The position numbers and the translations under genes are program-made. This document shows, in pieces, positions 30,329-41,355 of a stretch of DNA of 64,000 bases. This DNA is from Phytophthora colocasiae (taxonomy: Eukaryota > Oomycota > Peronosporomycetes > Peronosporales > Peronosporaceae), in the NCBI GenBank assembly GCA_018806915.1, contig JAGKQI010000060.1, positions 39,601-103,600 on the forward strand, in the 5' to 3' direction. Every line of letters starts with the position of its first letter. Within the stretch, counting starts at the first letter, position 1. The notes below the pieces were generated by a model that was not told where the DNA came from, ran no database searches, and saw nothing but the letters and a program-made list of their open reading frames with translations.

Positions 30329-32104
30329 GAAGTCCAACATCCGCCTCCCTTTCTGTTCGCATGTGGAATTAGTATGAGTTGTTTCCGAAGCATGGTAAAT
30401 TCGGAGCTTCCCAGCGAACATGGCGCTGTACTGGAAGGGGGTTGCACTTGATGGATTGTCCTTTGTAGCTATCCCTGTACCGATAGACGGAGCTCCGCTA
30501 TTTAAATCTTTGAATTAATAACACGCCAATATACGATCAGACATTTGATGTAGTATCCAGGATTTCGCCGTTGTAGTCTTGCTGAGACTATAATTGCCTC
30601 ACATGATTTCGCTAATTGCTGCACTTGCTGTCTGGCATGACTTTAGCCAATCATTACTATTGAGAAAGGTGTCAGATGCAATCCGTAGTCTGAATGATAT
30701 GTGGTGATACACAATAGCAGGTTGGAAGGCAATCGTATGATCATACAATTCGCGAGATATTTGGTCCTGTAGCTAAAGGATATCTTTGGCATACTATTTG
30801 CAAGATATTTGATCCAACCGATTTGCAGAATTGAGCGAGTCCACGTCAAGGCACACTTCTCATTCTTGTCTGGAACAACGAGATGGTGGATAACCGACAC
30901 GACGCCGAAATAATAGAGGTAGAACTCCACATTGTTTGATTGAGATCGGCATTAATGCACTCATTTGTATTGTTGCAGCTTTGGAGCCACATCAAGACAC
31001 ATGCCAGCAAGGGCGCCGCCTGTATTCTGACAATTGTACCAAGAAGTACGTTCAAAGCTGCCTTATTATTTGCGGTTATAAATGACTTCGATTGTGTTCG
31101 TATTCGTGGGCCATCTTTAGTGCTGGTACGAAGGTCGCATTTGATGAAATTTATACGATCTCCTTGACTTCACATGATCGGGTACAAGTACATATATAAA
31201 ACGACTACACATTACGCTTCCTAAACTAACTTCGTGATTTTGATTAGTAGTTCGACCCTGAATTCGGCTCATCGCCAGACGTGAATGACTTTATTGCGGC
31301 GTTGCTGCGGTAGAAGGCAAGATGACCTTGCCAGGGCCTCGATACGATCGATATAACGTATGGACGAGCACGAAATTCGCTTTCCCGCTAGAGCTGGCTG
31401 GATTTTGAAGGGCTCCTGAACTGGAAGATATAGGTCTTAGGGGTGTTTTCAGCATAACAGTCTATAACTGTGAGCATACTCACTTCCTGGAATCGCAATG
31501 CTCTCTCGTCCGATCCAATTTGCTGTTTCACACTCCGGTTCAAATCTATAAGCACGAGGACGATTCAATTCTGCCGTTCCCACTCTCTAATTCATGTCCA
31601 TGCGCAAGCGACCCCACCAACCCACAATCTCCAGACTGCTTCTGTGCCACAGTCTCCAAGACCTCATTTATGGGCTCAGCTCACGATCCAAAGCATCTTG
31701 TTGCTGTCGAAGAAGTAATAGTGAATAAGGGTCGTTCTCCTTGTCCTCCAGCTTTTCGATGTACACCATGTTTACTCACCACCAGCGTTGTGAGGGACTT
31801 GAGTACGCAGGATTGTCATTGGAGCCTTCAAGTCACTCAATAACAATATGACATGGATTGAGACCGTGTAGCGTAGAAGACACAATAGCACTACAGCTAT
31901 ATTTGTGAATCCTTTCGGTCATGATTGGTAGATAATGATACTTGTGAACCGTCGCCAGCTAATTATTACGTTAGCAAAACACGGAGCATATTTTCATTTG
32001 TATAGTGAATTTAGTATACGATTTCACAAAAGAAGTGACAAAGTTTTTTTTCACATCCTTATTTGCTAAACCGTACATAATGTATTTTTTTGTAAACAAT
32101 CGGG
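30329..32104. other. No gene recognised (30.3-32.1 kb)
   Basis: I see no recognisable protein here. The word AGATATTTGGTCC recurs at about 30755. Plus frames near 31470-31843 have no family resemblance. The stretch is AT-rich towards 32.0 kb. Confidence 0.35.
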
Positions 32105-32401
32105 TTAATCCTGCCCACATTGGATGCTGATTAGCCCACTTTGGCCGGCAAAAGGTGTAGTTCTTGTAGAAGCGTCTTGTCCGACTCCGGAATCAATAAA
32201 GCTGGCAGGAACTTGGACATTGCCACGGGTTTCGGCATGGTTTCGATCGCACAAGGCAAGTCTAGCAATGAATTCCTCGGTCCAGATACCAAAGACTATC
32301 CAAAATTTCCACGGAGAGGACAAGCGTGGCAGATCCAGCGACGCCCTGAACAGATCTGCTGAAGACAAGTCATCTCGGTGAGTTCTAGCCACACATCCCA
32401 A
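32105..32401 (-). mobile_element. Terminal fragment of a pogo/mariner-type element
   Basis: Bases 32105-32149 (TTAATCCTGCCCACATTGGA...) are the inverted counterpart of 18010-18056. The adjoining minus-strand frame of 98 residues has a shape weakly like the N-terminal helix-turn-helix of Tigger-type transposases (IWTEEFIARLALC). The other end of the element was not found. The link to a transposase is tentative. Confidence 0.35.
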
Positions 32402-32580
32402 AAGCTACACAAAAGTTTTTAACGGCATTCATATTGACCTGCTAAACGCACGGGCGTTCAACTCATAAGATGCTAAAGAGTGAAAAAATGCAAAACGAGA
32501 ACGAACTACAGTCACAATGACCAGCTCGAAGTCTCTAAAACAAAAGAAAATATGAAAAAAAGATGCAGAAAACCCACCGC

Positions 32581-34065
32581 TTAGCTGGTGCGTACACGTG
32601 CGGCATCGGCCATTCCTTTCCAGTCCGTCTCGCAGATCTTGACAAACGACATGATAACGCCGAAAAAGATGCCCACAGTAAGGCCAAGCCACATTCCTTC
32701 GACGCCCAAGTCCATCCAGAAGGCCAGGTACACGCCGATAGGAAGTCCAAGCACGAAGTATGCGAACAGATTGATGTACGCACCCAATGCCAGTCGTCCA
32801 GTGCCTCGGAATACACCCTGCATGACGGCGTTGATAGCGTCGCACATTTGATACGGCATGAGGAACAGCAACGCGTGAGCTGCGAGTCCAATGGACACAG
32901 CATCGTTGATGAAGATCGCTGGGATGAAGTAACGCGTAGCGATGATAACGACAGCGAGAACAGTCGACAACGAGACGGACAGGATCATCCCCAGAGTTGA
33001 AGCCATCTTGGCGTGATGAGGCTTGTTACTTCCCAAGTAATTACCCACAAGAATCGTAGACGCCACGGAAATGCCCAAGAAGAAGTTAAACGCGAACGTA
33101 GACACGTTCACCAGCACGGAATGCACACTAATGGCCACGACACTGTTCGGTAGCCAGCCGACGATGGCCGCCATGATCTCGAACGAGACCCATTCCAACT
33201 CGAGCATCAAACAGGCAGGGATTCCCAGCTGTAAGAAGGTGCCAAGGTGGTTCACGGCCTCCTTCGGCTGCCAGCCAGACCACCATTCAGCTGGGATGTG
33301 CGGGTAGCGCAAGTAGTACGGGATAAGGCACAACGGTAGTACCAACTCCGACAACAACCGCGCGATCGCTGCACCATCAAAGCCCAGCGACGTGTAGAAT
33401 GTCAGGTACACACCCAATCCGAGATTCACCAGGTTACTGAGCACCGCAATGTACACCATCGGAAGCACCACATTTTGGGCTTGCATCACCTTCTTTAACA
33501 GCTCGTAGATGTACATGGCTGGAATTCCAGGGAGAAGGATCTGACTGAAGCGTCCAGCGAAAGCTGCCACCTGTTCAGGCTGACCAAGCATCAATAGGAA
33601 CGATTCCGTGTACCAGTTGATGAGAAACACTGGAATCAGAGCGAGACCCAATACGATCAATCCACTCTGGAGGTAGATCCCCAGCTTCTTGGGCTTCCCA
33701 GCACCGTACGCTTGTGTACACAGAGTATCCATAGCAGTAGCCAGACCGAAGCCGATACCGATAGCAGTCAGATTCACAACCATCGTCGATAGAGCCACAC
33801 CATCAAGGTACTGCTTGGTCAGAGGGGAGTCCAAGTGACCCACCAGCGTCATACTCACCAATTCCGGGAAGAATTCCAGTACATACGTGAAAATAACAGG
33901 ATACGCCAACGTAAACAGCTTACGCACTTCTGTCTTGATCTCCGGATGAACATCACTTTCCTCTACTTCCAAGAGAATACCAGACTCAATATCTGTTTCC
34001 GATTCACGTGACGAGTGTAGTAGCGGGAGAGCTTCAACCTTGCGTAGTTTACGAGTTGATTCCAT
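32581..34065 (-). CDS. MATE-family multidrug/toxin efflux transporter
   Basis: This intact 494-residue frame starts at 34065 (MESTRKLRKVEALPLLHSSR). The soluble N-terminus of about 45 residues is followed by roughly twelve hydrophobic segments in two homologous halves, the MATE fold. Family signatures include EFFPELVSMTLVGHLDS near the first helix, CTQAYGAGKPKKLGIYLQ after helix 2, VNLGLGVYLTFYTSLGFDGA in the first half, and AINAVMQGVFRGTGRLALGA in the second. MATE proteins export cationic drugs, metabolites or organic acids against a H+ or Na+ gradient at the plasma membrane or vacuole. The length fits the family. A serine-rich frame overlaps its 5' end on the same strand and could be an upstream exon or an alternative N-terminus. 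Confidence 0.92.
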   Translation of the reverse strand: MESTRKLRKVEALPLLHSSRESETDIESGILLEVEESDVHPEIKTEVRKLFTLAYPVIFTYVLEFFPELVSMTLVGHLDSPLTKQYLDGVALSTMVVNLTAIGIGFGLATAMDTLCTQAYGAGKPKKLGIYLQSGLIVLGLALIPVFLINWYTESFLLMLGQPEQVAAFAGRFSQILLPGIPAMYIYELLKKVMQAQNVVLPMVYIAVLSNLVNLGLGVYLTFYTSLGFDGAAIARLLSELVLPLCLIPYYLRYPHIPAEWWSGWQPKEAVNHLGTFLQLGIPACLMLELEWVSFEIMAAIVGWLPNSVVAISVHSVLVNVSTFAFNFFLGISVASTILVGNYLGSNKPHHAKMASTLGMILSVSLSTVLAVVIIATRYFIPAIFINDAVSIGLAAHALLFLMPYQMCDAINAVMQGVFRGTGRLALGAYINLFAYFVLGLPIGVYLAFWMDLGVEGMWLGLTVGIFFGVIMSFVKICETDWKGMADAARVRTS

Positions 34066-34652
34066 CGATCAGCAGCAGAAAACGATGACGATCGAATTGG
34101 GATCGCCACAGTATTTGTAGGGCTATCGGAGCTGTTGGATGAGCTGTACGAGCTATTGGACGTCTCTGAGTCATCCCCAGATTCTTCCGAGCCAAACCGG
34201 TAGTTCATCTTCGACCGAGTATGACGGTTAGGACCGTTAAACTGTTTGTTGATTCTCGTCCCTGCCCGCGGACTAAGCAATTGGTGCGCTTCTAGACTCC
34301 ATTTCTCCACATTGGACTTCCACGTAGTAGCACTGGCGTCGTCACTTGGTGGCTCTGATTTCGTGGACTTGAGAGTCCCGTAACCGGAAAACTGCCGCGT
34401 CATGGTGGACTTGTTCCTGGGTTTGAGCTCCAGCGGCTGAAGTTTGACCTTCTTGCCGGTTTTTGGTTCTGCTCGAGATTTGGGCTTGGTTTTGGCTTGG
34501 TCTTTGGTTCGGGCCGCAGCGGACGGAGTGCGGCCATGGTTTCGTATTAACCCGCTATTGCCACTACTACTGCCACTACTGGGACTGTCGCCACCACTTT
34601 CCCCGGAGCTAGACCCATCGTCCTCGCCCACATTGGCTATGATCATCCCCAT
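33963..34652 (-). CDS. Serine-rich low-complexity ORF overlapping the MATE 5' end
   Basis: This frame of 229 residues, MGMIIANVGEDDGSSSGESG onward, is rich in Ser, Gly, Lys and Asn. It has basic stretches (AKTKPKSRAEPKTGKKVKL) and a SSYSSSNSSDSP tract. It overlaps the first 103 bases of the MATE gene in another frame. It could be the true N-terminus of the transporter, joined by a short intron or a one-base indel near 34070, or a separate unstructured protein. No domain is recognised. The compositional bias makes the open frame less significant. Confidence 0.35.
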   Translation of the reverse strand: MGMIIANVGEDDGSSSGESGGDSPSSGSSSGNSGLIRNHGRTPSAAARTKDQAKTKPKSRAEPKTGKKVKLQPLELKPRNKSTMTRQFSGYGTLKSTKSEPPSDDASATTWKSNVEKWSLEAHQLLSPRAGTRINKQFNGPNRHTRSKMNYRFGSEESGDDSETSNSSYSSSNSSDSPTNTVAIPIRSSSFSAADRWNQLVNYARLKLSRYYTRHVNRKQILSLVFSWK

Positions 34653-34699
34653 CGTCCTCGCTTTGGCTGGTCTTCAGTTGGCGAGTATTGGGGCTGCTT

Positions 34700-36010
34700 C
34701 GTGGAGCCGTTAAAGAGTTAAAGCAGGCGCCTCGCGATCTGATGAGATAAAGAGCTTGAAACGCCTAAGAGAGGTATGAATTGATTCTTGGATAAGCTGT
34801 TCGATATACAGGATAAGGTTAGTATTGCCTTGGCTAGTACTAAAAAGAGAATGGAGCAAAACCCCGTAAGAGTCGCCTCTGCATCGCTAAAAAAATAGCA
34901 ACGGTCTCCGATATGGTCCAATCACAAACCAAGGGTATATATATACACACAGGATAAGTACGTACACGACGTCGAGAGTAGTCCAGGTAATGCAGTCAGC
35001 AAATTTCGCCATGCAGCGGGGGTGACGAGGCTCCCTCTTTTCTAGTTTCGAGCTCGCGTTGCGTGGGGACCCAAGCAAGGCGAGACAAATAGTTCAGTGG
35101 TTGCAAAAGTCCTGCAACGGGGAGTCACTCCAAGGCGTTGGGTGGGTAGCTGTAGGCTTTATGAATGCCGCTTGGGGCAGTTTATGCGAACTTGTGCGAG
35201 AAGTCTTTGAGGAGACTTGAGTGCGAGAGCGGCAGTTTGGAAATGGGACAGACAAGTCGCGATTGGCGGCGGGTAAAAACTGTGTTTTTTCCTTAGTGAA
35301 GATGAAGGCGATCATTCTAGAGAATCCTGATTTGACAGGGAATCGATTTGAACAGTTGCATTTCATAGTTTCTGACTTCAAATATGAATCGTTGTATCAT
35401 TCCAATTAATCGCTATATGCGGATTGTAAAGATGTCGAATTATTGACGAATGCAGGTTAATGTGGAGGGAGGAGATGTATGAGCTTGCATTTCAAACGCC
35501 GATGTCACCTGAACGTGGTCTTCATTAAAGGTCTCTGCTCCAAGGAGTGCACACCTTAATACAAATATAGTACTGAGCGCTTGCGTTACGATGTTAGAGA
35601 CCTTGTCTCGCGTGGCACAAGCTCAGCATTTTTCTTGCCGCTGTCGGCGCGCGACCACGCGACCATTGTCGAGCGGATTCCGTCGAGGCATCGAGCTGAC
35701 TTCCTCTTGAGAACAAGTCACGGTAACAAATGCGACACGATGAGAGACGCTGCAAATCTAATACCTCATGCTGATTTTCATTTCTTGCACGCGCTGCATC
35801 TTCGCGGAGCTGGCGAAGAGCGACGGAAACAAGACAAAATACCAAAAACACTTTAAAAATGCGCTGTCAACACCACAAAAGGACAATGAGCACCGGAACA
35901 TATTAATAGTGCGAGCAGGTACTCGTAATCTGCTGCACACGTGACACGTGGATGATGGATGGAGCACGAGCTGTGTGTTCACGCCACAGCTTTGGTATCA
36001 TCAATTCAGT
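34700..36010. other. Intergenic, no gene recognised
   Basis: Short frames on both strands (35581-35856 and its complement) overlap each other and show no family resemblance. There is a TATATATACACACA tract near 34935. Confidence 0.35.
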
Positions 36011-36019
36011 ACAGAGGTA

Positions 36020-36400
36020 TCCCAGCAGCAGACAAGAAACGGAGGGCTGCCACCACGAAGAGAAGACTGCAATCATGAGAGCGTCACCGCGAGGAGAAGA
36101 TCGCCACAGATGAAAGAAGGATGTCGCCGGCAGGTCTGGCGTCTCGAGGGGAAGCAGCCGCGAGGGGCTGCCGTAACAAGAGAGCAGCCGCGACGGGAAG
36201 ACTGCTGCGAGGACCAAGTCACCAATGACCGGACCGTCGCCTTGGGGGGAGCTGCCAGTAGGGGCCGCCGTGAGGAGAGGCTGCTGAGGGGACGACTCCC
36301 GTGAGAAGAGGCTGCTGAGAGGACGGCTGCCGTGAGGAAGGAGCTGCTGCTGTGAGGAGAAGTCCGCCAAGACCATGATTGTCTCTTCGAGGAGGCCTAC
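36020..36400. repeat. Degenerate tandem repeat (GCTGCCGTGAGGAGA-like unit)
   Basis: A purine-rich unit of about 20-30 bases, roughly 'GAGGAGAGGCTGCTGAG' alternating with 'GGCTGCCGTGAG', is repeated with drift for some 380 bp. It lies downstream of the MULE transposase relic and produces an artificial long open frame on the minus strand. Confidence 0.6.
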
Positions 36401-36586
36401 CGTGAAGCAGTGCGCTGCTTGATAAGGACTAGGTACTCGGTTGTGAATTAGTTGGAGAACGAGATATATGCTGACGCTGTGGCATCGTTTAATGGTAAGC
36501 AGACTCATAGTAGCACACAATATATGTGATCTAACTCGTGTGCAGCTATGTCAATCTACACTACTCCCGATTTAGGGCGAACGTGT

Positions 36587-38436
36587 TTAGCGGCGGACGC
36601 CCAGCGCTTTGTGCTCCTTCCAGCGTCGTGCCTTGTTGGAGCCGCGATACACAAGATTTGCTCGAGTACCGACGTCGTTCAGCCCACGGCTGGAAATGGC
36701 AAGAAGAAGGTGTACACAAGTGGCGTTTTTGGCGAACGTGCGGCACGGACATTCACGCCGTTGGATGTCAACTCTCCATCCTTCGTCTGGCATGCCGACC
36801 CACTCCATACGTGCACTGCTGGCACTAATCTGCGCTGTCACAAGGAGCACCTCTCTCTTCCGTCCAGTGTTTTCGTCAAGTACGCGCCGGCATGGTCGTG
36901 ATACAACTTGGACGAAGCGATCCAGCTTCGTCATCGTCTACTCTATCCAGGACAAATGCCAGACTTGAGCGCGGTGGCGTCCATTCTAACAGACTACTCT
37001 CGCCCGCCGTAGCTCTCTCATGCGGCGCCACAGAGAAGCCGAAGCAGTAGGAACATCAACGAATGGCTTCAATGAGAGACTCTCCGAGCGGCAACACGAT
37101 CGCAGCTGCGTTAGGAGTGCGCCCATCTTGAGACGAGCGTGCAGCGTGTATGTACGTTTGATAGTGCGGTTAAACTGCTCCACGGGGTTATTCGTCGTTG
37201 GCATATCCCCGTGGAGTGTGGAACGCTTGCCAACGGGCAAACCGTCCAGAGAGCCACTCGTCTTTAAAGTACGCGCTGAAAGTGAGAAGCTCGGGTCGCG
37301 TGGCCCATTCTGCTAGTACACAGGTCTTCAAGTCCTCGTACTCGGCGCTGCTGTATGCGAAGTGCAAGTCCGTCACTCCCTTAAAAGCTTCAGCGGCCAG
37401 TGTTGGATGCAGCCCTCGCGTTTTCTCATAGAACCTTCGCAGTGACGTGGTAATAGCACATCAGACTTCTGAAGCTACAGTTTGTGCCAAATGCAGCCTG
37501 AGCAGCGCGCCACTGAGCATCATCTGCATCTGCCATGGCGTATTGCACCGAGAATTCTTTGCCAGTTGCACGATAGTACACGTTCTTCAGCGCACAAAAC
37601 ATTTTGAAATAGTCGGGCTCTCGGCGCTGAGAGGTGACAAACACAGCCAACAAGTGAAAGGACCTCGCCATATCGGAGATTCCGACCACGAAGACGGAAT
37701 AGCCAATCTGGTTGAGCTTGAACGTCGCATCAGCGTGCATAACGAACGAGCCCGAGTCACGGTCAGCCGATCTTAGCAGTCTCTCAGTCGTGATGCCCAC
37801 AATAAACGGATCTTGATCCGACCCAATTCCAACATGGGGAGATCCGTCAGCCTCGCACTCCTAAGTGAACGTGAATGGATCCGAGCTGAGCTGCCCTAGC
37901 GAAAACGCCATTTCGACCACCTGGTCTCGGACATCTAGAAAATCGTCACTTCCGCCAAGCTTAACTCGGGTGTAGTGCTGAGTAAAACGCTGCACGTTTC
38001 GTAGGGGTGGTAGGCTGGACTCATCCAAATTAAATCGATTGAGAAACGCATTCCGAATCCGAGCTGGCTTCAAGCCCTCCGCTGCAAGTGAGCGCGCCAC
38101 GTCCTTCATCTGCTCCGTCAAGCGAGGCTTCCTAGGCGACTCCAGCGGTGAAATGTGACTTTTTATCTCGAAAATACTAACCAAATTCATCACTTGACAC
38201 GTCAGCGTCTTGCAGCGCCACCTACAATGGGCAAGAGGCTCGACGTCTTTGCAAGGTTTGGAGTTGCACACCAGCATGCGGCGACGCATGTTGTGCGGGG
38301 AGGAGAGCGCGCAAACCTTACATGGGACGAGCTCGCTCTTAGCGATCTTGAACGTCTTGAACGTCTCAAGCAGCATTGAGGCGTCTTCCTTAGTGATGCC
38401 GTTGGAAATCGTGGTCCAAGCTAAAAGAGCAGGCAT
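36587..38436 (-). pseudogene. MULE (Mutator-like) transposase with SWIM finger, broken
   Basis: The start at 38436 (MPALLAWTTISNGITKEDAS) is chosen because the family-like zinc-binding N-terminus (CKVCALS...C...H...C) follows it. An in-frame TAG at 37861-37863 interrupts the protein. Reading on, the frame enters the MULE domain: FVMHADATFKLNQIGYSVFV with the first catalytic Asp, then YAMADADDAQWRAAQAAF. Frameshifts follow near 37435 and 37215. The segment 37240-36986 has NNPVEQFNRTIKRTYT, corresponding to the third acid region. The segment 36934-36587 has the SWIM finger CPCRTFAKNATCVHLL (CxC...CxH). Transposase of this type cuts long-TIR elements. It is the only MULE enzyme in the window and is inactive as read. 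Its own TIRs were not identified. Confidence 0.75.
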
Positions 38437-38851
38437 GGTGGTAGTTCTGGAAAGTGGTGTAGAGTAGTAGGTCGTGCTAGGGAGATTTCTGAGTGAGAGA
38501 GAGAGAGAGATCTTGCCGATGCAACGTTGGTGTTGTGTTATAGTGAAGCAGCTTTGATTGCTTTTGTGGTGTGCCTGTCTACGTTTGCAGTGCTGACCAA
38601 ACGATTGGTGGTGAAGCATGGCTGCTTGTCGTCATCGCATCAAAGTTTATGGTGCCAAAGTTGTTTTATGGGTGCTGACAAGCTTTTTGGATGTTTATTT
38701 TGATTTTGAGGTGTTTTTGTATGTTTGTCCGGAAACAAGGCCATTAAAGTCATTGACGAATCTCGACCAGGATGTTTGGTGTGAAAGAAATGTCCGAGGT
38801 TTTGCTTTTTTGCGTAACATAATCGAAAAAAAAAAACAGCACAGTGTTTTC
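38437..38851. other. Intergenic; GA microsatellite
   Basis: The stretch has a GAGAGAGAGAGAGAGA run near 38492-38510 and an A10 run near 38826. No gene is recognised. Confidence 0.4.
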
Positions 38852-41061
38852 CTAACTGATGTTGACCCGCACATGCATCTCAAGGTGGCCTCCTTCAGTT
38901 GATCGCGGTATCCACAGTAACAGTGAACCACCACCAGAACCAGGTAATCCGAATACTCCCGGACGCCAGCGATCGAGGTACAAGCTTTTGTCCTGCAACT
39001 CTGGGATTGTAGAGTCCCAAATGACAGTGGCGCCGGCTGCAACGTCCACATTGGCGTATTCATCTCCACCCGAGTGAATGACCACAGTGACGTCTTCTTT
39101 ATCAATGCTTTCAAACACCAGATGAACGACGCCATCTCCTTTCCTCGCCCAAGTACCGTAGCTGCCAACAAATGCTTCATCCACTGTTGTGAGACCAAGC
39201 GCGTCGTGCAAAGTCCCATCATCAATATCGCCCAGATAAGCTGTTGGGCCACAAATGGGCTGAACAAACTGCGAGGCCATGTACGCGATACCCGTTGGGT
39301 CGACTGTAGACAACACGACGAGCCCCATATTGGCCACCTTAAGCATATATTCGTCTTGAGCCACGTTCTTCCCCATGTCCGTCGTGCCCGTGTCAATCAG
39401 TTGGTCAACGATCACTCCAAACGTTTTCTGTAGCATATCTCGGGTCTCATACGCCGCGGTCAAAGTCTTAGATCCAAGAAGTTCTCCCATGCAGTGGTTC
39501 GTGACGGCGGGGATATCATTCGTCACGATTGAAGACTTGTAAACTTGAACTCGCACATCAGCAGCCGACGCACCCGAACTGCGGATATCGTTGACCGACC
39601 GTACGACATGATCAGTCAGACGCTTCAGCTCATAGCCACAACTAGAATTCCTGGTAATCAAGTCTTGGAGTTCATCCGTTGTTGACGAGTCAACTGTCCC
39701 ATTGAGCGCTCCAGTGCCTGTGAGTAGGTTGAGTACGTTTTCTCCAGTTGCAATGATCTCATCACCATTGGTAATTGCCTGCTTTACAATCCCTTCGACA
39801 ATCACTAGCACTGTAGCCGCGAATTTAGCGTTCTGTGGCACAGGTAAACCCAAGCAGACACAAACGGCTACAGGAAGGTCGTACAGCACAACATCGGTCT
39901 GGTAGGCTACAGTCAGGAGCTCTGCAGCTTTCCCTTGCGGTGCTGTGGTTTGTCGATAACGGAGGTAGTAGATCAACCCTCGCACCACGGAGACAATATT
40001 AGCCGCACAAGTGACAGCCCACTTGGCAGTCTTGTAAGCTGCGAGAATGTCTCCAAAAACACCTCCAGACGCCAAGTTTAACGCCACAGCAACGACAGAG
40101 CCGATCTTGGTAAGTGTTGTCAGTGCACAGTCATCATTTTGAGGAATACACTCCAAAGAGCACTCAACAGGGTACGAAAGGGGGCACATGGCCAAACAAT
40201 CATCTCCATCATTGCTATATCCCAGCGGACACACGTTCTTGCTGCCAAAGGCAACTGATTTCTGATAACACGCTGTGTCACTGGACTGTCCGATTGTAGG
40301 CCCCACCCAGTTACGAATTGTAGTCGCATACATCCCAGAGCTTTCCATTTCATCTGTCAGGGATAAATCTGTAGCGGATCTTCTCGTCCAAATGGCACCA
40401 AGTTGATCAATGGTACTTCCAGCACGACCGAAGAAACCGGAGAGTTGGAACCCCTTGGGTGCGGTTGCTACAGCGGTGTCGCTAGTCGTAGTTCCTCCAG
40501 AAACGGAATTCCCCGCACTGGTGACGAACTTGAGGTAGAACACTCGTGTGTGGTCGTTTGTACGTCTGCTCTTCCCCCAATGGGCCTCCAATGATGTAAT
40601 GTACTCTCCTTCTCCGAGTACCAGTGTGTTTCCTTGTGCACAGGAATAACCATGGGAGAACGTTTGATCTCCACTCTGCAGTAGTATTCCATCTACGTGA
40701 GCTCCAGCGCAGATAGTGATGGTGCTTACTGGTCGCGAGAGCTTGATAGACGCAATATCCGAGAACGCTGTACCGTGAGGTCCTCCATAGATTGGACTTA
40801 GCTGAATATCCCCACTTCTTGCTGTACCCTCATCTGTACTCGGTAATTCTGCGGCGATACGAGTCCATACAGCACCCAACAGGACTATTTCACGATCACC
40901 ACGGCCAAAAAAGCCCCCCAGTTGGTAGCCCTCGGGAGCTGTAGCGACTGCCGATGAATCGGTTTGTGTACCGGCAGATACAGATCGGCCAGCATTGGTG
41001 GTAAACTTGAGATAAAAAACGCGAGTATGGTCATTCGTATGACTGTTTTTGGCTGAGTGAA
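38852..41061 (-). pseudogene. Secreted jacalin-lectin protein, 3' part (gene split by Gypsy)
   Basis: This is the downstream two thirds of a gene whose 5' part lies at 46794-47767. It begins in the middle of the second jacalin domain (TRVFYLKFTTNAGRSVSAG, GFFGRGDREIVLLGAVW). It continues with a full third domain (IYGGPHGTAFSDIASIKL, YITSLEAH, GFFGRAGSTIDQLGAIW). It ends in a 450-residue region with a Cys-rich segment (CPLGYSNDGDDCLAMCP) and a helical, extracellular-looking C-terminus of unknown function. Jacalin domains bind mannose or galactose sugars, so the protein may bind host or own cell-wall glycans. The open frame runs on into the Gypsy LTR up to an ATG at 41242, giving a 796-residue chimeric frame. 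Confidence 0.75.
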
Positions 41062-41326
41062 TGTTGTCGCCGTGGCAACACTGTGAGGTTGTAGATGGGA
41101 TCAAGCCCAGCAACAACATCACTGCAGAAGAATCGAGAAACAAGTACAGACGGTTAGACCGCAGACGGTTGCTGCAAACACAGACGGTTGTAGCAAAGCA
41201 CGGAAGTGCACTAACCGTCCATAAAGCCTCCAGGACATGCATATCAAAGAAGAGCAGCTAGTGCAGGAGGTAAGGAACTGCTCAATACATTATCACTTCT
41301 ACATTTTCCATTTGGGAGCCATAACA
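41062..41326 (+). repeat. 5' LTR of the Gypsy element
   Basis: TGTTGTCGCC...GCCATAACA, 265 bp. On its minus strand it supplies an ATG (41242) and a 60-codon open frame that continues in frame into the lectin gene. Confidence 0.9.
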
Positions 41327-41355
41327 AAGAATTCTTTAGCTGGATAGCTACCAGC

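Noticed and set aside
35903..36520. 205-codon minus frame over the purine-rich repeat
   Set aside because: It is kept open by the tandem repeat; composition follows the repeat unit.
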